Positions 10,796-20,999 of a stretch of 35,901 nt of DNA are shown here, piece after piece. The stretch covers positions 1,730,958-1,766,858 of the forward strand of contig BFEA01000006.1 of the NCBI GenBank assembly GCA_003427395.1, written 5' to 3'. Each line of letters begins with the position of its first letter. Within the stretch, counting starts at the first letter, position 1. The position numbers were made by a program, and so were the translations under genes. The notes beneath the pieces were generated by a model, which had not been told where the DNA came from, searched no databases, and worked only from the letters and a program-made list of their open reading frames with translations. The DNA is from Chara braunii (lineage: Eukaryota; Streptophyta; Charophyceae; Charales; Characeae).

Positions 10796-11556
10796 ACAAT
10801 GACCCCCGAACCAACCTCGTGCTCACCGTGAGCCTTGTATCTGAACGTCCAGACGCACGCGGCATGCCCATCCCATGCGCCCTTGAGGACTCCCCGAGTG
10901 CCGCACCACCATCTGCAGGCCGTAACCGTGGCATTGCAGACCACCGTGGAGTCTCCTTGCATACGGCTCGGGCTGCGAACCCGTGCCATGTGCATGACCC
11001 CGCTATGTCCCCGGCTCCGCTCCCGTGTAGGCGTCATCCCCCAACCCCTCGCATTCGGTACCTGCCACTTCCCTCAGCCCACTTCTTTGGGATCCTGTAC
11101 TGCCCAACCTTGGTTGCCGGCGAGCGGTGTGATCGGTCTCCCTCCTCTGGTCGTTGAGGTCAATGTCTATCCAGCCGTATAGATGCTGGTTGGGACTAAT
11201 CTTCGTCGTGTTCAGCTGTCTCAACCTGCTCGACCCCGCTGATTTCACTGGCGACGGCAAGTGCGGCCGTGCTGCGAGGAAACGACGCCTCTGTCTTGCA
11301 CCTTGTTTAGGGGAGGCGGCATATCAATCGAACGAGGTTGCGTTACCTCGTGCCCTCCTATGGCTGCGCCGCTAAGCACGCTATGAACTCCAGCTGTGAA
11401 TGCCGAACGTGGAGTGGGCAGCACTGGTGACACGAGGTCCATGACAGCATCTGCTACCAGTGGGGGTGGCGCTCGCCACAGCCTCGCAATACACGACTGT
11501 CCAGTTCAGTGACTCAGTGACATCGTGCACGGTGGATGCTCTAAGCTTGTCAACAT

Positions 11557-11860
11557 CGAGTTGATTGAAGACGTTGTTCCTCCAAAGGGATGTAATATGG
11601 GACCTGGAGAATTGGAGGAACTTCATAGGCAAATGAACGAAATGATTGACAAAGGGTGGAAGTGCATCTGAATTTGGCGCTTATGTTTTGTTTGTCATAA
11701 AGAAAGGAGGTAAGCTCCGAATGTGTATTTATTACCCCGTTCTAAACTGCATCACAAGAAACAATGCGTACCCATTGCCACACATCAATCACTTGCTTGA
11801 TGTTGCAGGTATCCTGTTGCAGGTATTCAAGCTCGTCTCCAAGGTCCACTGGGTGTCCTT
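11557..11860 (+). pseudogene. Gypsy reverse transcriptase fragment, copy B
   Basis: Homologous to the fragment at 8541. Motifs seen are [40 protein letters not shown] and [18 protein letters not shown]. It is more decayed: the YR of the first motif is lost, and the invariant DYRxLN motif reads YYPVLN. It shares the frameshift between the first and second motifs with copy A, then ends at the same place. No catalytic YxDD. Confidence 0.8.
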
Positions 11861-12022
11861 TCTATGCTGGGGGGTGCAGTGAAAAGAGCGTTAAAACCCA
11901 TTAAATCCTCCAGAGCCGCGTTCAATTCCCGTTAAACGAAAAAACGGCAGGCTCTCGACTTTTCCGCAAAAGCACGACAGGTGAGCAGGGGTTCAAACAC
12001 ATGTCACAACACCCCCCTCCAC

Positions 12023-12025
<3 letters not shown>

Positions 12026-12067
<42 letters not shown>

Positions 12068-12203
12068 CCTCCTGATGAGTCGGTGAAACTCCGACGAAAC
12101 AGTTTGTCACAGCCCCTCGTTTGTTGTCCTCTTCTCCCTCTCTGCCTACGGGTTTACCGGGCAGTTCTATTTGACGATATATATATATATATATATATAT
12201 ATT
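12026..12203 (+). ncRNA. Hammerhead ribozyme unit 1 within (TA)n
   Basis: A unit of about 112 bp (12065-12176) has (TA)n on both sides. It contains all conserved hammerhead core parts in type I order: CTGATGA at 12072-12078; stem II GTCGG/CCGAC at 12079-12083 and 12091-12095 with loop tgaaact; GAAA at 12096-12099; a 3-bp stem III ACA/TGT with loop gtt; and a GTC cleavage triplet at 12106-12108. The expected scissile bond is after 12108. The core-proximal stem I is not paired in a simple fold. Downstream the unit continues tcgtttgttgtcctcttctc and ends near cagttctatttgacg. The peptide QPPDESVKLRRNS that ORF callers produce here is a translation of the ribozyme, not a protein. Confidence 0.8.
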
Positions 12204-13313
12204 CTGCCCCCCTCCCCCTCCCCTCGATCAATCCCCAACCCGATTCCCCATCACCCCCACACCGCTCCCAAAGATCGAACCGCACTAACCACTATTCAGG
12301 GTCCACGACTATCTATGCAAAAACCCATTCGAAGATCAACTGAACTACCCCAACCCCCCAACCGCCCCCATACCCCAATCCCCCTCACGCCCAGGAAAAG
12401 GAGACATGGACACATAAAAAACCAAAAAAAATCATAGAAGAAAAAACAATCCTTTCAAACAGATTTTCACCTTCATAACAAAAGAGTAAAGGCCAACAAA
12501 GGTCCGGACTCATATAGTCCATAGCACACAGATAACAACAGGGAAAAAAACAAAAAACAAAAGAAAAAAAACAATGAAGAAAGGAAATGAGTGGCAAGAC
12601 GAATGCTCACAAAATGCATATGCGGATGTGAAAGAATGAAATTTCGTCTCATTATGATTAACATGTTGCACACCATCTGCTCAAGTACCGAAAAAGGAAA
12701 AATCAAAATTGTATATGAAAGTGTGATGAATCTACCATGATCTACGTACAGTTGAACGTATCATGGTGCACAACTTAAGATTGTATCCTAATATGATACA
12801 AAAATATCGATTGAGGACCACAAATAAAGTAAAAAAATAGAACCGTCCGCAAAAATGCATAGCAACGCCTGTCGCGCGAACTATCGCGAGCTGGACGCCC
12901 ACTTCTTCCCCTGGCCCCAATAGCCCGTGCATTTGCCACTTCTGTCGCGCGTTGTCATCGTGATGGTGGTTGAAGGGGGGGGGGGGTATCGTCGTAGTCG
13001 TAGTCCTCCTCGTCGTTCTTCATTCTCCTAATCCTTGTCCTACTCGCTTTTTTAGGGATCATCATCCTCAATAGGGACACGACCTCGTGCTCACCGAGAG
13101 TACTGTATCTGAACGTCTAGACGCACGCGGCATGCCCAACCCATCGGCCCTTGAGGACTCCCCGAGTTCCGCACCGCCCTTTGCACGCATAGGTCATAAC
13201 TGCGGTATTGCAGACCGTCGTGGAGTCTCCTTGCGTACGGCTTGGGCTGCGAGTCACAAAGCCGGCTGCAAACCCATACCACATGCATGACCCCGCTCTG
13301 TTCCCGGCTCCGC

Positions 13314-13681
13314 AGCAGTCACTTTTGAGAGTTTTTTTAATGCATCAGTAGTTAGCATTCTTGATTAAGTCTCTGAGCTCCTGACTCTTTCTTTCTCTTC
13401 TTAGTGTTTCAAGAACATCATAGGTTCATAAGACATACTTGAGATCAAGCCTGATTCTCTCCAACAGTAATATCAATCTCCTTCTCCAGTCGAGTGTGGT
13501 ACCTCACACAAGGAAAGATAAGACTCAGTTAGCAGCTAGGCTTTCCAAGAGAATAATGACTCAAGAAAGATCGCAAAATTAGTCTGGAAAATTCAGAAAT
13601 TGTCAACAGTTCTCAGGGCCTAATCAAAGCTCAAAGTTGTTTGTTGACCCAGGCTCGTTCCGGACACGAAAATGTTTCATG
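13314..13681. other. No gene seen; possible retroelement internal sequence
   Basis: No reading frame or RNA gene is supported. Because the primer binding site at 13682 points leftwards on the minus strand, this stretch would be the 5' internal part of that retroelement, cut off by the repeat family ending at 13313. Confidence 0.4.
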
Positions 13682-13699
13682 TCCCCGGTAACGGCGCCA
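13682..13699 (-). other. LTR-retrotransposon primer binding site, tRNA-Asp type
   Basis: On the minus strand this reads TGGCGCCGTTACCGGGGA, which matches the complement of the plant tRNA-Asp 3' end (TGGCGCCGTTGCCGGGGA) at 17 of 18 positions. tRNA-Asp-type primer sites are known from plant Ty3/gypsy elements. The 5' LTR would lie at coordinates above about 13704, where the first TG occurs (tgtcgcac in plus-strand view). I could not find the other LTR edge or a second LTR, so element boundaries are unknown. Confidence 0.55.
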
Positions 13700-14440
13700 T
13701 TTTTGTCGCACTTTTTCCGGTGGGGCCACTTCGGGAGACCAGAAAGCCAACAGGCTCTCACGCAGGATTTTGGATGATGTTTATCCCCGGTCTTAGGAAT
13801 CTTTTATAGTAGCTGCATGCATCAGAGCTGATACTGGGGTAGGGTGTCCGGTAACCAAGTATGGAATCCTATTTGTGCGGATTTTCCTACAACTCCAATA
13901 AAGAGTAAACACAAATAGTAGTTAGTGCATGAATTTTCATATTAAAAAAAGAAAAAAAGGGTTCCCACACAAAGGCACTAGCACAAGCAAAAATGGTTGA
14001 TTTTTTATTCGGAACAGCAAGATCATGCAAATAATTATCATACAATTCTGGTCTGTCATGCATCAATTTGCCAATTTTATAATATTGAGAAGTGTGACAG
14101 AATCATCAAAGAAAGCAATCATCAACAGAGCAGTGCAACGAAGCAAAACTGACAGACTCGAACACAGACAAAATTAAGGAAGGGGAGAATGAAAACTCAT
14201 AATAGTCTCAGAAAGCACACATGTAGAGAGCATGGTCAGCACCAGTTAAGAGTCCTCACTCATCCCTCTGAATCCTCACACTCAATCTCTCATTTAACTA
14301 TCGGTCTCTCGTGCTTTCGGTCTTGTCTCCGCACTTTCTGAGGTCGTGGTCTCTATATGTAGAGCCACTTGAAGCCTGCGAGCTCTGAACACTTTCATCC
14401 AAGGTACATGATCGGAAAATCAATCATGGAGCAGAACTCT
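13700..14440. other. Noncoding stretch, possibly LTR sequence
   Basis: A/T-rich sequence without a supported gene, directly on the LTR side of the primer binding site. It contains the word ttttatagtagctgcatgcatcag and an A-rich stretch near 13945. Part of it may be LTR, but no terminal CA boundary or polyadenylation structure can be assigned. Confidence 0.35.
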
Positions 14441-14442
14441 TC

Positions 14443-14946
14443 TCATAGTGTAGGTAGATAGAGTCTGGAGAAGATTCCCCGTCTGAGATGCTCGAACTCT
14501 GAAGGCTCTGTCAAAGCCTGACAGTCAATTTGTGTTGGCGAGATGTACCTCTTTGCCAAGTCTATCAAGTCGCCCCAGCTAGAGTCGTCCGTGAGGAAGA
14601 AAGGGACTGGCGATCTGGGATAGTCAAAATAGAGCTTGGGTCCGAAGCTACGAATCAGTTTTGTCCCACCCTTATCAAGCTCTTTTTCTCTCTCCTCAAG
14701 ATACCTGGTTGCTGCATCCCAGACTGAATCAAAGTGTTCATGGGTCTCCTTCCCTTTCTTTACATAAGGTCTCAAGTCCCGAATGGTTCCTTCGGCGAAC
14801 TCAATGTGAACCACAAAAATTGATAGCTCGTTTCGCTTGAAACCAGTTGCCGTGACGTACCGAGACTGAAAAGCTTCCTTGGTGGCAATCTGATTAAGGT
14901 TGGTCAAAACTGACCTCGCAGCTGAAAAGGTCTGGACTGTATTCAT
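14443..14946 (-). CDS. Unrecognised 167-residue protein
   Basis: An uninterrupted minus-strand frame starts with ATG (MNTVQTFSAARSVLTNLNQI) and ends with TAG. Composition is balanced and globular: a predicted mixed fold with FVVHIEFAEGTIRDLRPYVK, a charged helix (AATRYLEEREKELDKGGTK) and LYFDYPRSPVPFFLTDDSS, ending EHLRRGIFSRLYLPTL. There is no signal peptide and no transmembrane segment. It contains no microsatellite and is one of the few plausible complete ORFs in the window. An upstream ttttcag on the same strand could be a splice acceptor, so this may be a terminal exon. I do not recognise it; a retroelement-carried gene or a host gene exon are both possible. Confidence 0.45.
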   Translation of the reverse strand: MNTVQTFSAARSVLTNLNQIATKEAFQSRYVTATGFKRNELSIFVVHIEFAEGTIRDLRPYVKKGKETHEHFDSVWDAATRYLEEREKELDKGGTKLIRSFGPKLYFDYPRSPVPFFLTDDSSWGDLIDLAKRYISPTQIDCQALTEPSEFEHLRRGIFSRLYLPTL

Positions 14947-15584
14947 GTGGCAAGTCGGGTGCTGAAAAACGACCCGTCTCCTTTTTGTGGCTTCTGGTCA
15001 ATGATTGATATTGAACTCCGACACAAAACAAGGATGGTTGTGAGTTGATGGAATGTTGGCTGAAGATACAAATAAAAGTGACAGAAAGTAGGTTGACTCT
15101 GACTGGAAATTTTCTAGTCACTCGACTGACTGTACGTTAATTGAACCCTGACCGAGTGCTGGTTAAATGTTGATTGGTCCTAGTTGAAACTTCCGTATAG
15201 TTTGAATACTTGATTCATAATCATGTACAAGCATAAATGTCAGAACCAATCTTCAACGTCTCCCACTAAAAGTACTGTTTGATTCGTACTGAACTCAGAT
15301 ACCGGTGAAAAACGACTGGAAAGATGATAGACCTTTGTTGATGTCTTATAAAAACTCCCCAGAAGGTGTGGTGTTGTTGTTTTGGCGGAATCATTGAACA
15401 TTGATTGCTCGGCAACGTACCGAAAACTCGTTTACTTAGTAGGACAGCAAGGTACCGTTTACTTGGCAACGCAACACTAAGTGTTGATCACTTGGTAACA
15501 CGGTACTGAGTACTGTGATGTGGGGGACTGAACGCTGCTTACTGGCCGGGCATGCTGAAGAAGAGGGAAAGGGTCTGAGCACAT

Positions 15585-15964
15585 TCACGCTCTTTCAATC
15601 TCTGTCCTGGCCAGTTCAATCGTTTCTAGGAACGAGTAGATATTGTTCAACTTTTCGTTAGGCCTATAGGAATATATGATGTATTTAATGTTTTTCTGAG
15701 TTTTCACTACCGTCAGTGCGTGTTCACTCATTAACCTTATGTGGCACTGAAAACTCTCAGGTGCTTCCTCCCCCAAAGTTTTCACTTTATCTTGGTAAAG
15801 TGCGTAGGACACCAATAAGGTGTCTTCACCCCCCATGTTTCCTCTATTTTGCAGAGATTCTCAAACCACTGCCCCAAGTAGAGAGCTTGAGAAAACATAC
15901 TGAAGGAGTTTAACTGCAGTGTCTTTCCACCAAGGATAGGTTGCCAATCTTCGGTGTCGAACAA
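15585..15964 (-). pseudogene. Unrecognised minus-strand reading frame, frameshifted
   Basis: Two overlapping minus-strand frames read as one protein if a one-base shift at the G-run near 15830-15835 is allowed: MFDTEDWQPILGGKTLQLNS and FSMFSQALYLGQWFENLCKI first, then GGEDTLLVSYALYQDKVKTL and EEAPESFQCHIRLMSEHAL, ending TIELARTEIERA. The shift lies exactly in a homopolymer, so it may be a sequencing error rather than decay. A splice in this place is another reading. Same strand as the ORF at 14443-14946, about 640 bp upstream of it, so both may be exons of one gene. Family not recognised. Confidence 0.35.
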
Positions 15965-15969
15965 GCATC

Positions 15970-18700
15970 CTACGGCCGGCTAGAGTTTGAGATCACTAGT
16001 AACGGTCCACTGCCACAATAAATGACTGCCCTAGCTGTAATGGCAAGGGTCTCTCTGCTTTAGACCGCCAGCGTGGGAGACAGCCTATCCTCATGAGGTG
16101 TACCCGGTATGATAGCTGGCATAATTTGTCAGATAGCAGGTGTGTCTAGATAAGCCCCTAATTAGAACCCTTCACGGGGTCATTAGTCTCTCTAGGCTAG
16201 GCACACAGACAATCAGCAGTAGTCCCGTAGCCTTGACAAAAAATTAGAAACCGAGGAGATTGGTTCACCCGCCTCACACTTCTGTGAAGACAGGCTCGCG
16301 TCCCCTCAGATAATGCTTGAGAGAAACAGGTCGTGCGTGCCACCAGAGACCTGAGACGAAGGATTGTTCTCTCTCCCCCTTTTTATTTTTATTTTTTATT
16401 TTTTTTGGCATGCATAGGCTCACATACACATCATTCCACTTTTCACAACCGAAGTGATCAAACTGATGCAAAGAACCGCCTCCCTTCAGGAAAGGGGCTC
16501 AACCCTGTCGGGTTTTGACAATTGGGTCATGACCAACGTTGATCAAGGAACGGGCCATCGAATTTTCTCCTTCAGCTAGCCAGAACTGCTAATACTAGTC
16601 TCCGTCCGGTAAGAACTTAGCAATCAAATAAGCAACATTTTTTAACTGTTTTTTCCTTCCCCTACAACTCATTACTCAGGGTCAGCACGCACGGGGAGTT
16701 GATCCTAATCACACTTTTAGAGTCAGCGAGTGTGAACGTTTATAGGCTAGTATGATCTCACGCTCGTGCAGTCACACAGATAATCACACAAATCATGCGG
16801 TAGCACGAGTATCTGTGGGCTCATAAGATCACACACACATATGGTCGTAGAGTTTTGTCACAGGTGTCATACCTGCCAGAGAGATAAGTTAAGACTGTTA
16901 ATGACACCTTTCCTGTTTCATCGTTGATAACCAGTAGAACTGCAGTAATCAAGTAAAGCATCCCTCTTTTTATGCTCCGGTGACATCATCTCGTTTGACA
17001 CACATTATTTTTTCCCACATGGCTTTAGATCACACTAAGGTCATTTTATTTGTATTGACGGGAACCGGCGGCGTCATGCATCTTGCTCGAGGCCAAACCA
17101 CCTTACCTCAGCGAAAAGTGTCCAAGGCCCGTTTGACTTCTCAGTTTGCTTGCCAGTCATCAACATACCTAGGTTGTCTCAGTACCTAGTACATCTCGTG
17201 GAGGGAAAAACAGTTTCTCATCTACTAATAACTTGTACCTCTGCTAACCTTCTACTCGCCTTAGTGAGCAATAGTATGCTCGAAACCATACGACTCACCG
17301 TAGAATCGGATGCGATTGCCCATGCTATCAGTGTAGGCTTCCTCGCTCGAGTCTCATACAAACAGCCCTCAACAAGGGAACACATGATACCTAACGAGAG
17401 CATCGAAGTAGTTTCCACAGGTTTCTAGTGCAGATTTCACTCCTCAATTTAGAGCTCACTATATGCTCACGCACGTCCCACTGGCCACATACAGGTTACA
17501 CAACACGCACACGCATAGTCTTTCTCATCAACTCGTTCAAGGAGAATATGGTGACGACAACCCTCTCACGCGCTGGCAACCCCGCTTTATGGCAAAGACG
17601 AGACAAGGGATGATCACCAGACAGAACATATGAGCCAACCATCCAGCGCCCATAAGGCCTCCCTAAGGGCAATCTCTCTCTTGATTGATGACGCGTGTGT
17701 TTTGATAGCAACTGCTGGGTAGACTCAGACCCACCGCCTGGACCATCTCGCACGTCATTATCCCAGGGGTGGAAAGACACATGCCACGCAACTATACAAG
17801 ATGCCAATCAATAAAAAAAAGAAAAGAAAGGAGGAGCTTCGTCACCTATCATGTGCTAGACTCCAAACTGCTCTCCCTTGGTCCCCCTTCCTCATACGTT
17901 CACAAGGGCTGGAGTGCTTTCCCACTAATCGAACTTGAAGTTCGCATGATGCACTTGCAGGTCCTTTCCTCTTCTGCTTACTCAAGAAGCTATGTCGCTT
18001 GGTACAGGTTCAGAAGGCACGCGCGCTCCCACTAAGGCAGGGACAAAGGCGAGACGATTCCCGAGTGCATGATGAAAGCCTCAGGCACGACTGGAGCAAC
18101 GAGTGGATGGTCCCACCTCTTCCGGATCGCATCCGACTCAGGCATGCCGCACCTCATCACCTACTAACTCTCCCTTAGAGACTCGTTAATACCCATTGTC
18201 TCCCGAGCCTCTCCCCTTTTCGATCCTAGTCGCAACTGTCACGGGCATTCTTGGTCTGTGACTGCCCACCCTCTCAGTTTTCCATCGGTCAACTCAAGGC
18301 AGCTAAACTCGTCATGGTTGATCTGAACGACGTCACCATCCGCGACTCTTCGTGACCCTAGCTGCGCTGCGTTCTCCATAACCGTTCTTGCAAGTTGACC
18401 CGAGTCCCCCGTCCAGTGGTCCTGATCCCTTCGCCGCCATGAGCTGGCTTTTTTTTTTTTTTTTTTCACCCCCGAGCCCATGCTCAAAGGTGCCTATCGT
18501 ACTACGATGATCGTCCCTGATCGCATGGACCACACACACAAAGTATCTTGTGTCCGCTTGCTCGGCGAGCCCACATTGATGCCCACCACTTTTGTCGCAC
18601 CTCCCAAAAAAAGGCACACACTTCTCCCTAATGACCAAGCTGAACTCATGTTCATCAGTCGCATGACGAGGGAAAGCACAACCCGGCCTCCCTCACTTGT
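15970..18700. other. No supported gene
   Basis: About 2.7 kb with frequent stops in all frames. Short ORFs (for example at 17150-17428 or 17769-18035) show no recognisable domain. A T-rich run is at 16378-16406 and a poly-T run at 18450-18466. Nothing regulatory can be assigned. Confidence 0.5.
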
Positions 18701-18717
18701 AACTGCCTCTTGCCCTC

Positions 18718-19297
18718 TCACTGCTGACACGAACTGGCCTCTGGGCCTTCCTCTACAAACTCGGTCGGCGGATGCTCTCTCCGCCACTGCTCCAGTCCGT
18801 GCCAGGACTGGGTCTGAGCAGCGCTGGCCTCGGACTCAGCATCTGAGTCTCGGTCCAACTCTTGCTGTTCTCTCTCGGTCGTGCTTGTGGAGGTCTCTTC
18901 TTCGTGGTAAGTAATAGTTAACTTTAAACTTGCAGTCACTCCATCCCTCCTGAACCTCCGCTCGGCTCGGTTACGAGTCTCCGTAATTTCGCCCCGGACC
19001 TTTACATCCTCCCTCATCTCCTGCTCCTTCTCGCCGTAGACGTTGATCTTCAACTTAGCCACCCCGTCGCTCTTGCTGTAGCTTAAACAGGCATCCACGA
19101 CCTATATCCAAAAAGGTCATTGCTACGTGCCATATCCACGCCCCGTTCAACAGGCCCTGCTCTGCGCCAAGCCGCTTGCCTTGAATAGCTCGGTGCTCTA
19201 CGAGCACTCCCAGCGCCGAACAAACCTCGACCCAAGCCGGTGAGCCCACGATATAGGTGAGGTACCGTCGCGCAGCTAGCCACAACCAGCACTTCAC
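18718..19297 (-). CDS. Possible charged-protein reading frame, unrecognised
   Basis: Minus-strand frame 19098-18718 begins at an ATG and encodes a highly charged, partly heptad-like protein (LKINVYGEKEQEMREDVKV, TETRNRAERRFRRDG, EETSTSTTEREQQELDRDSD). An upstream frame in another phase (WLAARRYLTYIVGSPAWVEV, EHRAIQGKRLGAEQGLLNGA) also looks protein-like and could join by a splice or frameshift. Charged, low-complexity composition is common in retroelement gag regions, but no zinc knuckle is visible. Function unknown; the frame could be chance in GC-rich sequence. Confidence 0.25.
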
Positions 19298-19299
19298 CC

Positions 19300-19821
19300 C
19301 CTAGGCAATGAAGAGCATCTCTAACACCAGCCAATAGATCCCTAGTCAAGTGGCTATCTGCCACTATTTATAGGCTTTCCATGAGATCGTGACCTCTCCG
19401 CACTAACTGAGAGGTGACTGAGACCTCCCACTACTAACCAAGTGACCCGCCAATCTGCACCTACCGCCTTTTTAGCCTAACCTGAGGGGTCTGGCCCGAC
19501 GCGCAGTGATCCCATAACGGGATCCCGACCAAGTCCTCCCTTCCTTCATAAGGAGCCGTCGAGCTACTACAAGCGGGTGCCCACTTCCGATGGCAAAGAG
19601 GGGGTTTATGACCTGCCACGGGAGGTGATAAGCCTCCTACCGATGCGGCCGTGGGTTGCCCCTCTTTTGGGGTCCCACTGCGCAGCTCAACCGGACCGCT
19701 CAACCACAGAGTGACACGTGAGGGGTCGGACTAGTCTAGGCCGCAAACCGTAACCGAGTTCGAAGTTCGAGCCGTTGGCCTTCCCGCGAAATGACGGCTG
19801 AAAAAAACTGAAGAGAACTTA

Positions 19822-19822
<1 letters not shown>
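19300..19822. other. No supported gene
   Basis: GC-balanced sequence with no gene. A B-box-like word (gagttcgaagttcgagcc at about 19758) precedes an AAT tail, but no A box is found at normal spacing, so a SINE is not called. Confidence 0.4.
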
Positions 19823-19857
<35 letters not shown>

Positions 19858-19870
19858 GTAATAATAATAA
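19823..19870. repeat. (AAT)n microsatellite
   Basis: About sixteen AAT units with one interruption. Confidence 0.97.
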
Positions 19871-20029
19871 CAAAGATAAAAATAAAATCGAAACAAAAGA
19901 AAAGGAAAAGTCACAGCGACACTACAACTTGAGGCCACCCATTCACCTCAGGCGAAAATAGCGAACAGTCTCGAGGTACAGACTCGGCATGCGACTTTCC
20001 CCTTTTCCCGTTTCTCCTCTTTTCTTCTT

Positions 20030-20240
20030 TCCTTTTTTTTTTTTTTTTTTTTTTTTTTTCTTTTCCTTTGTACCTAACCCAGATCACGACCTTCGGGCCC
20101 CGGTGCACGACTGAGTGGGCCTTGCCAGACCCGACAGTCACTTCAACTTCAGACCCACTGCAAGGCAGGGAATCGAGCCTACGCAACACCACCGGGAAGC
20201 CCAACAACCGTGTCAGTTCCGCGCGACCCTACAAACTGAT
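20030..20240 (-). repeat. SINE-like element with B box and A-tail
   Basis: On the minus strand the order is ACGGTTGTTGGGCTTCCCGG (loosely A-box-like, about 20190-20210), then TAGGCTCGATTCCC (strong B-box match, about 20167-20180), a body of about 100 nt, and a long A-rich tail corresponding to the poly-T run at 20031-20059. Head, body and tail order is that of a tRNA-derived SINE and recalls the plant Au-SINE head. Boundaries and target duplications are not resolved. Confidence 0.45.
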
Positions 20241-20269
20241 GCCTGGCCTGCAGCGAACGCAGTTTTGAG

Positions 20270-20640
20270 CATCTAGCCCATAACCCGACTAGGAGGCATT
20301 CGGCGCAGTAGAAAAAACTGAGTCAGTCCCTCTGTCTTCGCGTCCCTGGGCGATCCCGGCGGCTACCACGACCACAGGCCGGTAGTGCTCTATTGTACAG
20401 CAGGGCGCCGAGCCTGCATGGACCAATGGAAAGTCCAGTGGCGCACCCTTTTGCTGAGGGCAGGCGCCAACTGGGCCGATTCATAGTAGGGTATAGCCCG
20501 TCACACTAAGTGGGCCTTGGAGGTTTGGGAACTATCCGACGAGCCGCAAGCGTCAAAGCGAGGAGCTAGTATTGAGCAGGAGTCAAGCACAGAGGAGGGT
20601 CGGAACACCTCGCCCTCCGACAGCTCGCAAACATCCGCGC
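20270..20640. other. No supported gene
   Basis: GC-rich sequence of unknown origin. The open frame starting near 20517 reads out of it into the (CA)n tract and is not convincing. Confidence 0.4.
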
Positions 20641-20647
20641 ACAATAC

Positions 20648-20649
<2 letters not shown>

Positions 20650-20715
<66 letters not shown>

Positions 20716-20731
20716 ACACACACACACACAA
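20650..20731. repeat. (CA)n microsatellite
   Basis: About forty CA units with one CACTCA interruption. Thr/His ORFs across it are artefacts. Confidence 0.98.
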
Positions 20732-20999
20732 TCAGTTTTATGTTTTCCAGTCTTTTTCTCTGTTGTCTGTTCTTCCGGTGATTTTTTCTAACTTCTTTTA
20801 TGTGCCCTACTGAGCACCCTTAAGTAGTGCCAAACAGTCGGTGTCCCTCGTTTGGAGTGCCAACTGCATTCTTAGGGGGGCTGCTCGGTTCGGGGCGTCT
20901 GTGTTGCCTGTCGGTGATGACGGATGTTCGGCGGAGTGACTCCCTGGCTCATTGGGTGGTGGGAACCAACAGTCTGCGGTGTTCACCCGTGATGTGAGT

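Larger units (their letters stand above)
8541..11020 (+). repeat. Repeat family copy A with captured RT fragment
   Basis: This stretch is colinear with 11557-13313. Shared landmarks in order are the RT fragment, ccagagccgcattgaattct, gacaggtgagcaggggttcaaacac, C-rich sequence, a ggacatgga motif, a poly-A-rich stretch, catggtgcacaa, and a 3' end ending gcatgaccccgct. Copy A contains an internal 215-bp tandem duplication (8875-9290) and about 480 bp (about 9780-10200) absent from copy B. A poly-C run is at 9069-9085 and a poly-A run at 9638-9667. Terminal repeats were not identified. It may be a non-autonomous retroelement derivative or a segmental duplication. Confidence 0.7.
11557..13313 (+). 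repeat. Repeat family copy B, interrupted by a ribozyme unit
   Basis: Second, shorter member of the family described at 8541-11020. It starts with the same RT fragment, carries the gagccgcgttcaattcccgt region, then a (TA)n-flanked hammerhead unit at 12026-12203, then the C-rich region and the shared 3' part ending gcatgaccccgctctgttcc. The insertion coincides with loss of roughly 80 bp of the C-rich sequence seen in copy A. Confidence 0.7.

Noticed and set aside
12065-12176. Protein-like peptide QPPDESVKLRRNS recurring in several ORFs
   Set aside because: It is the translation of the hammerhead core in one frame; conservation is explained at the RNA level, and the frame runs into (TA)n on both sides.
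18590-18600. Second LTR edge matching tgtcgcac next to the primer binding site
   Set aside because: Only about 11 nt match and the flanking sequence does not; expected by chance in a window of this size.
19690-19870. Additional SINE ending in the (AAT)n tail
   Set aside because: A B-box-like word is present but no A box lies at a normal distance and no boundaries can be drawn.
20572-20813. Histidine/threonine-rich and Leu/Ser- or Arg/Glu-rich proteins over microsatellites (also near 6.7, 22.1, 27.1, 28.1, 35.0 kb)
   Set aside because: They are dipeptide translations of (CA)n, (CT)n or (GA)n with no coding sequence outside the repeat.
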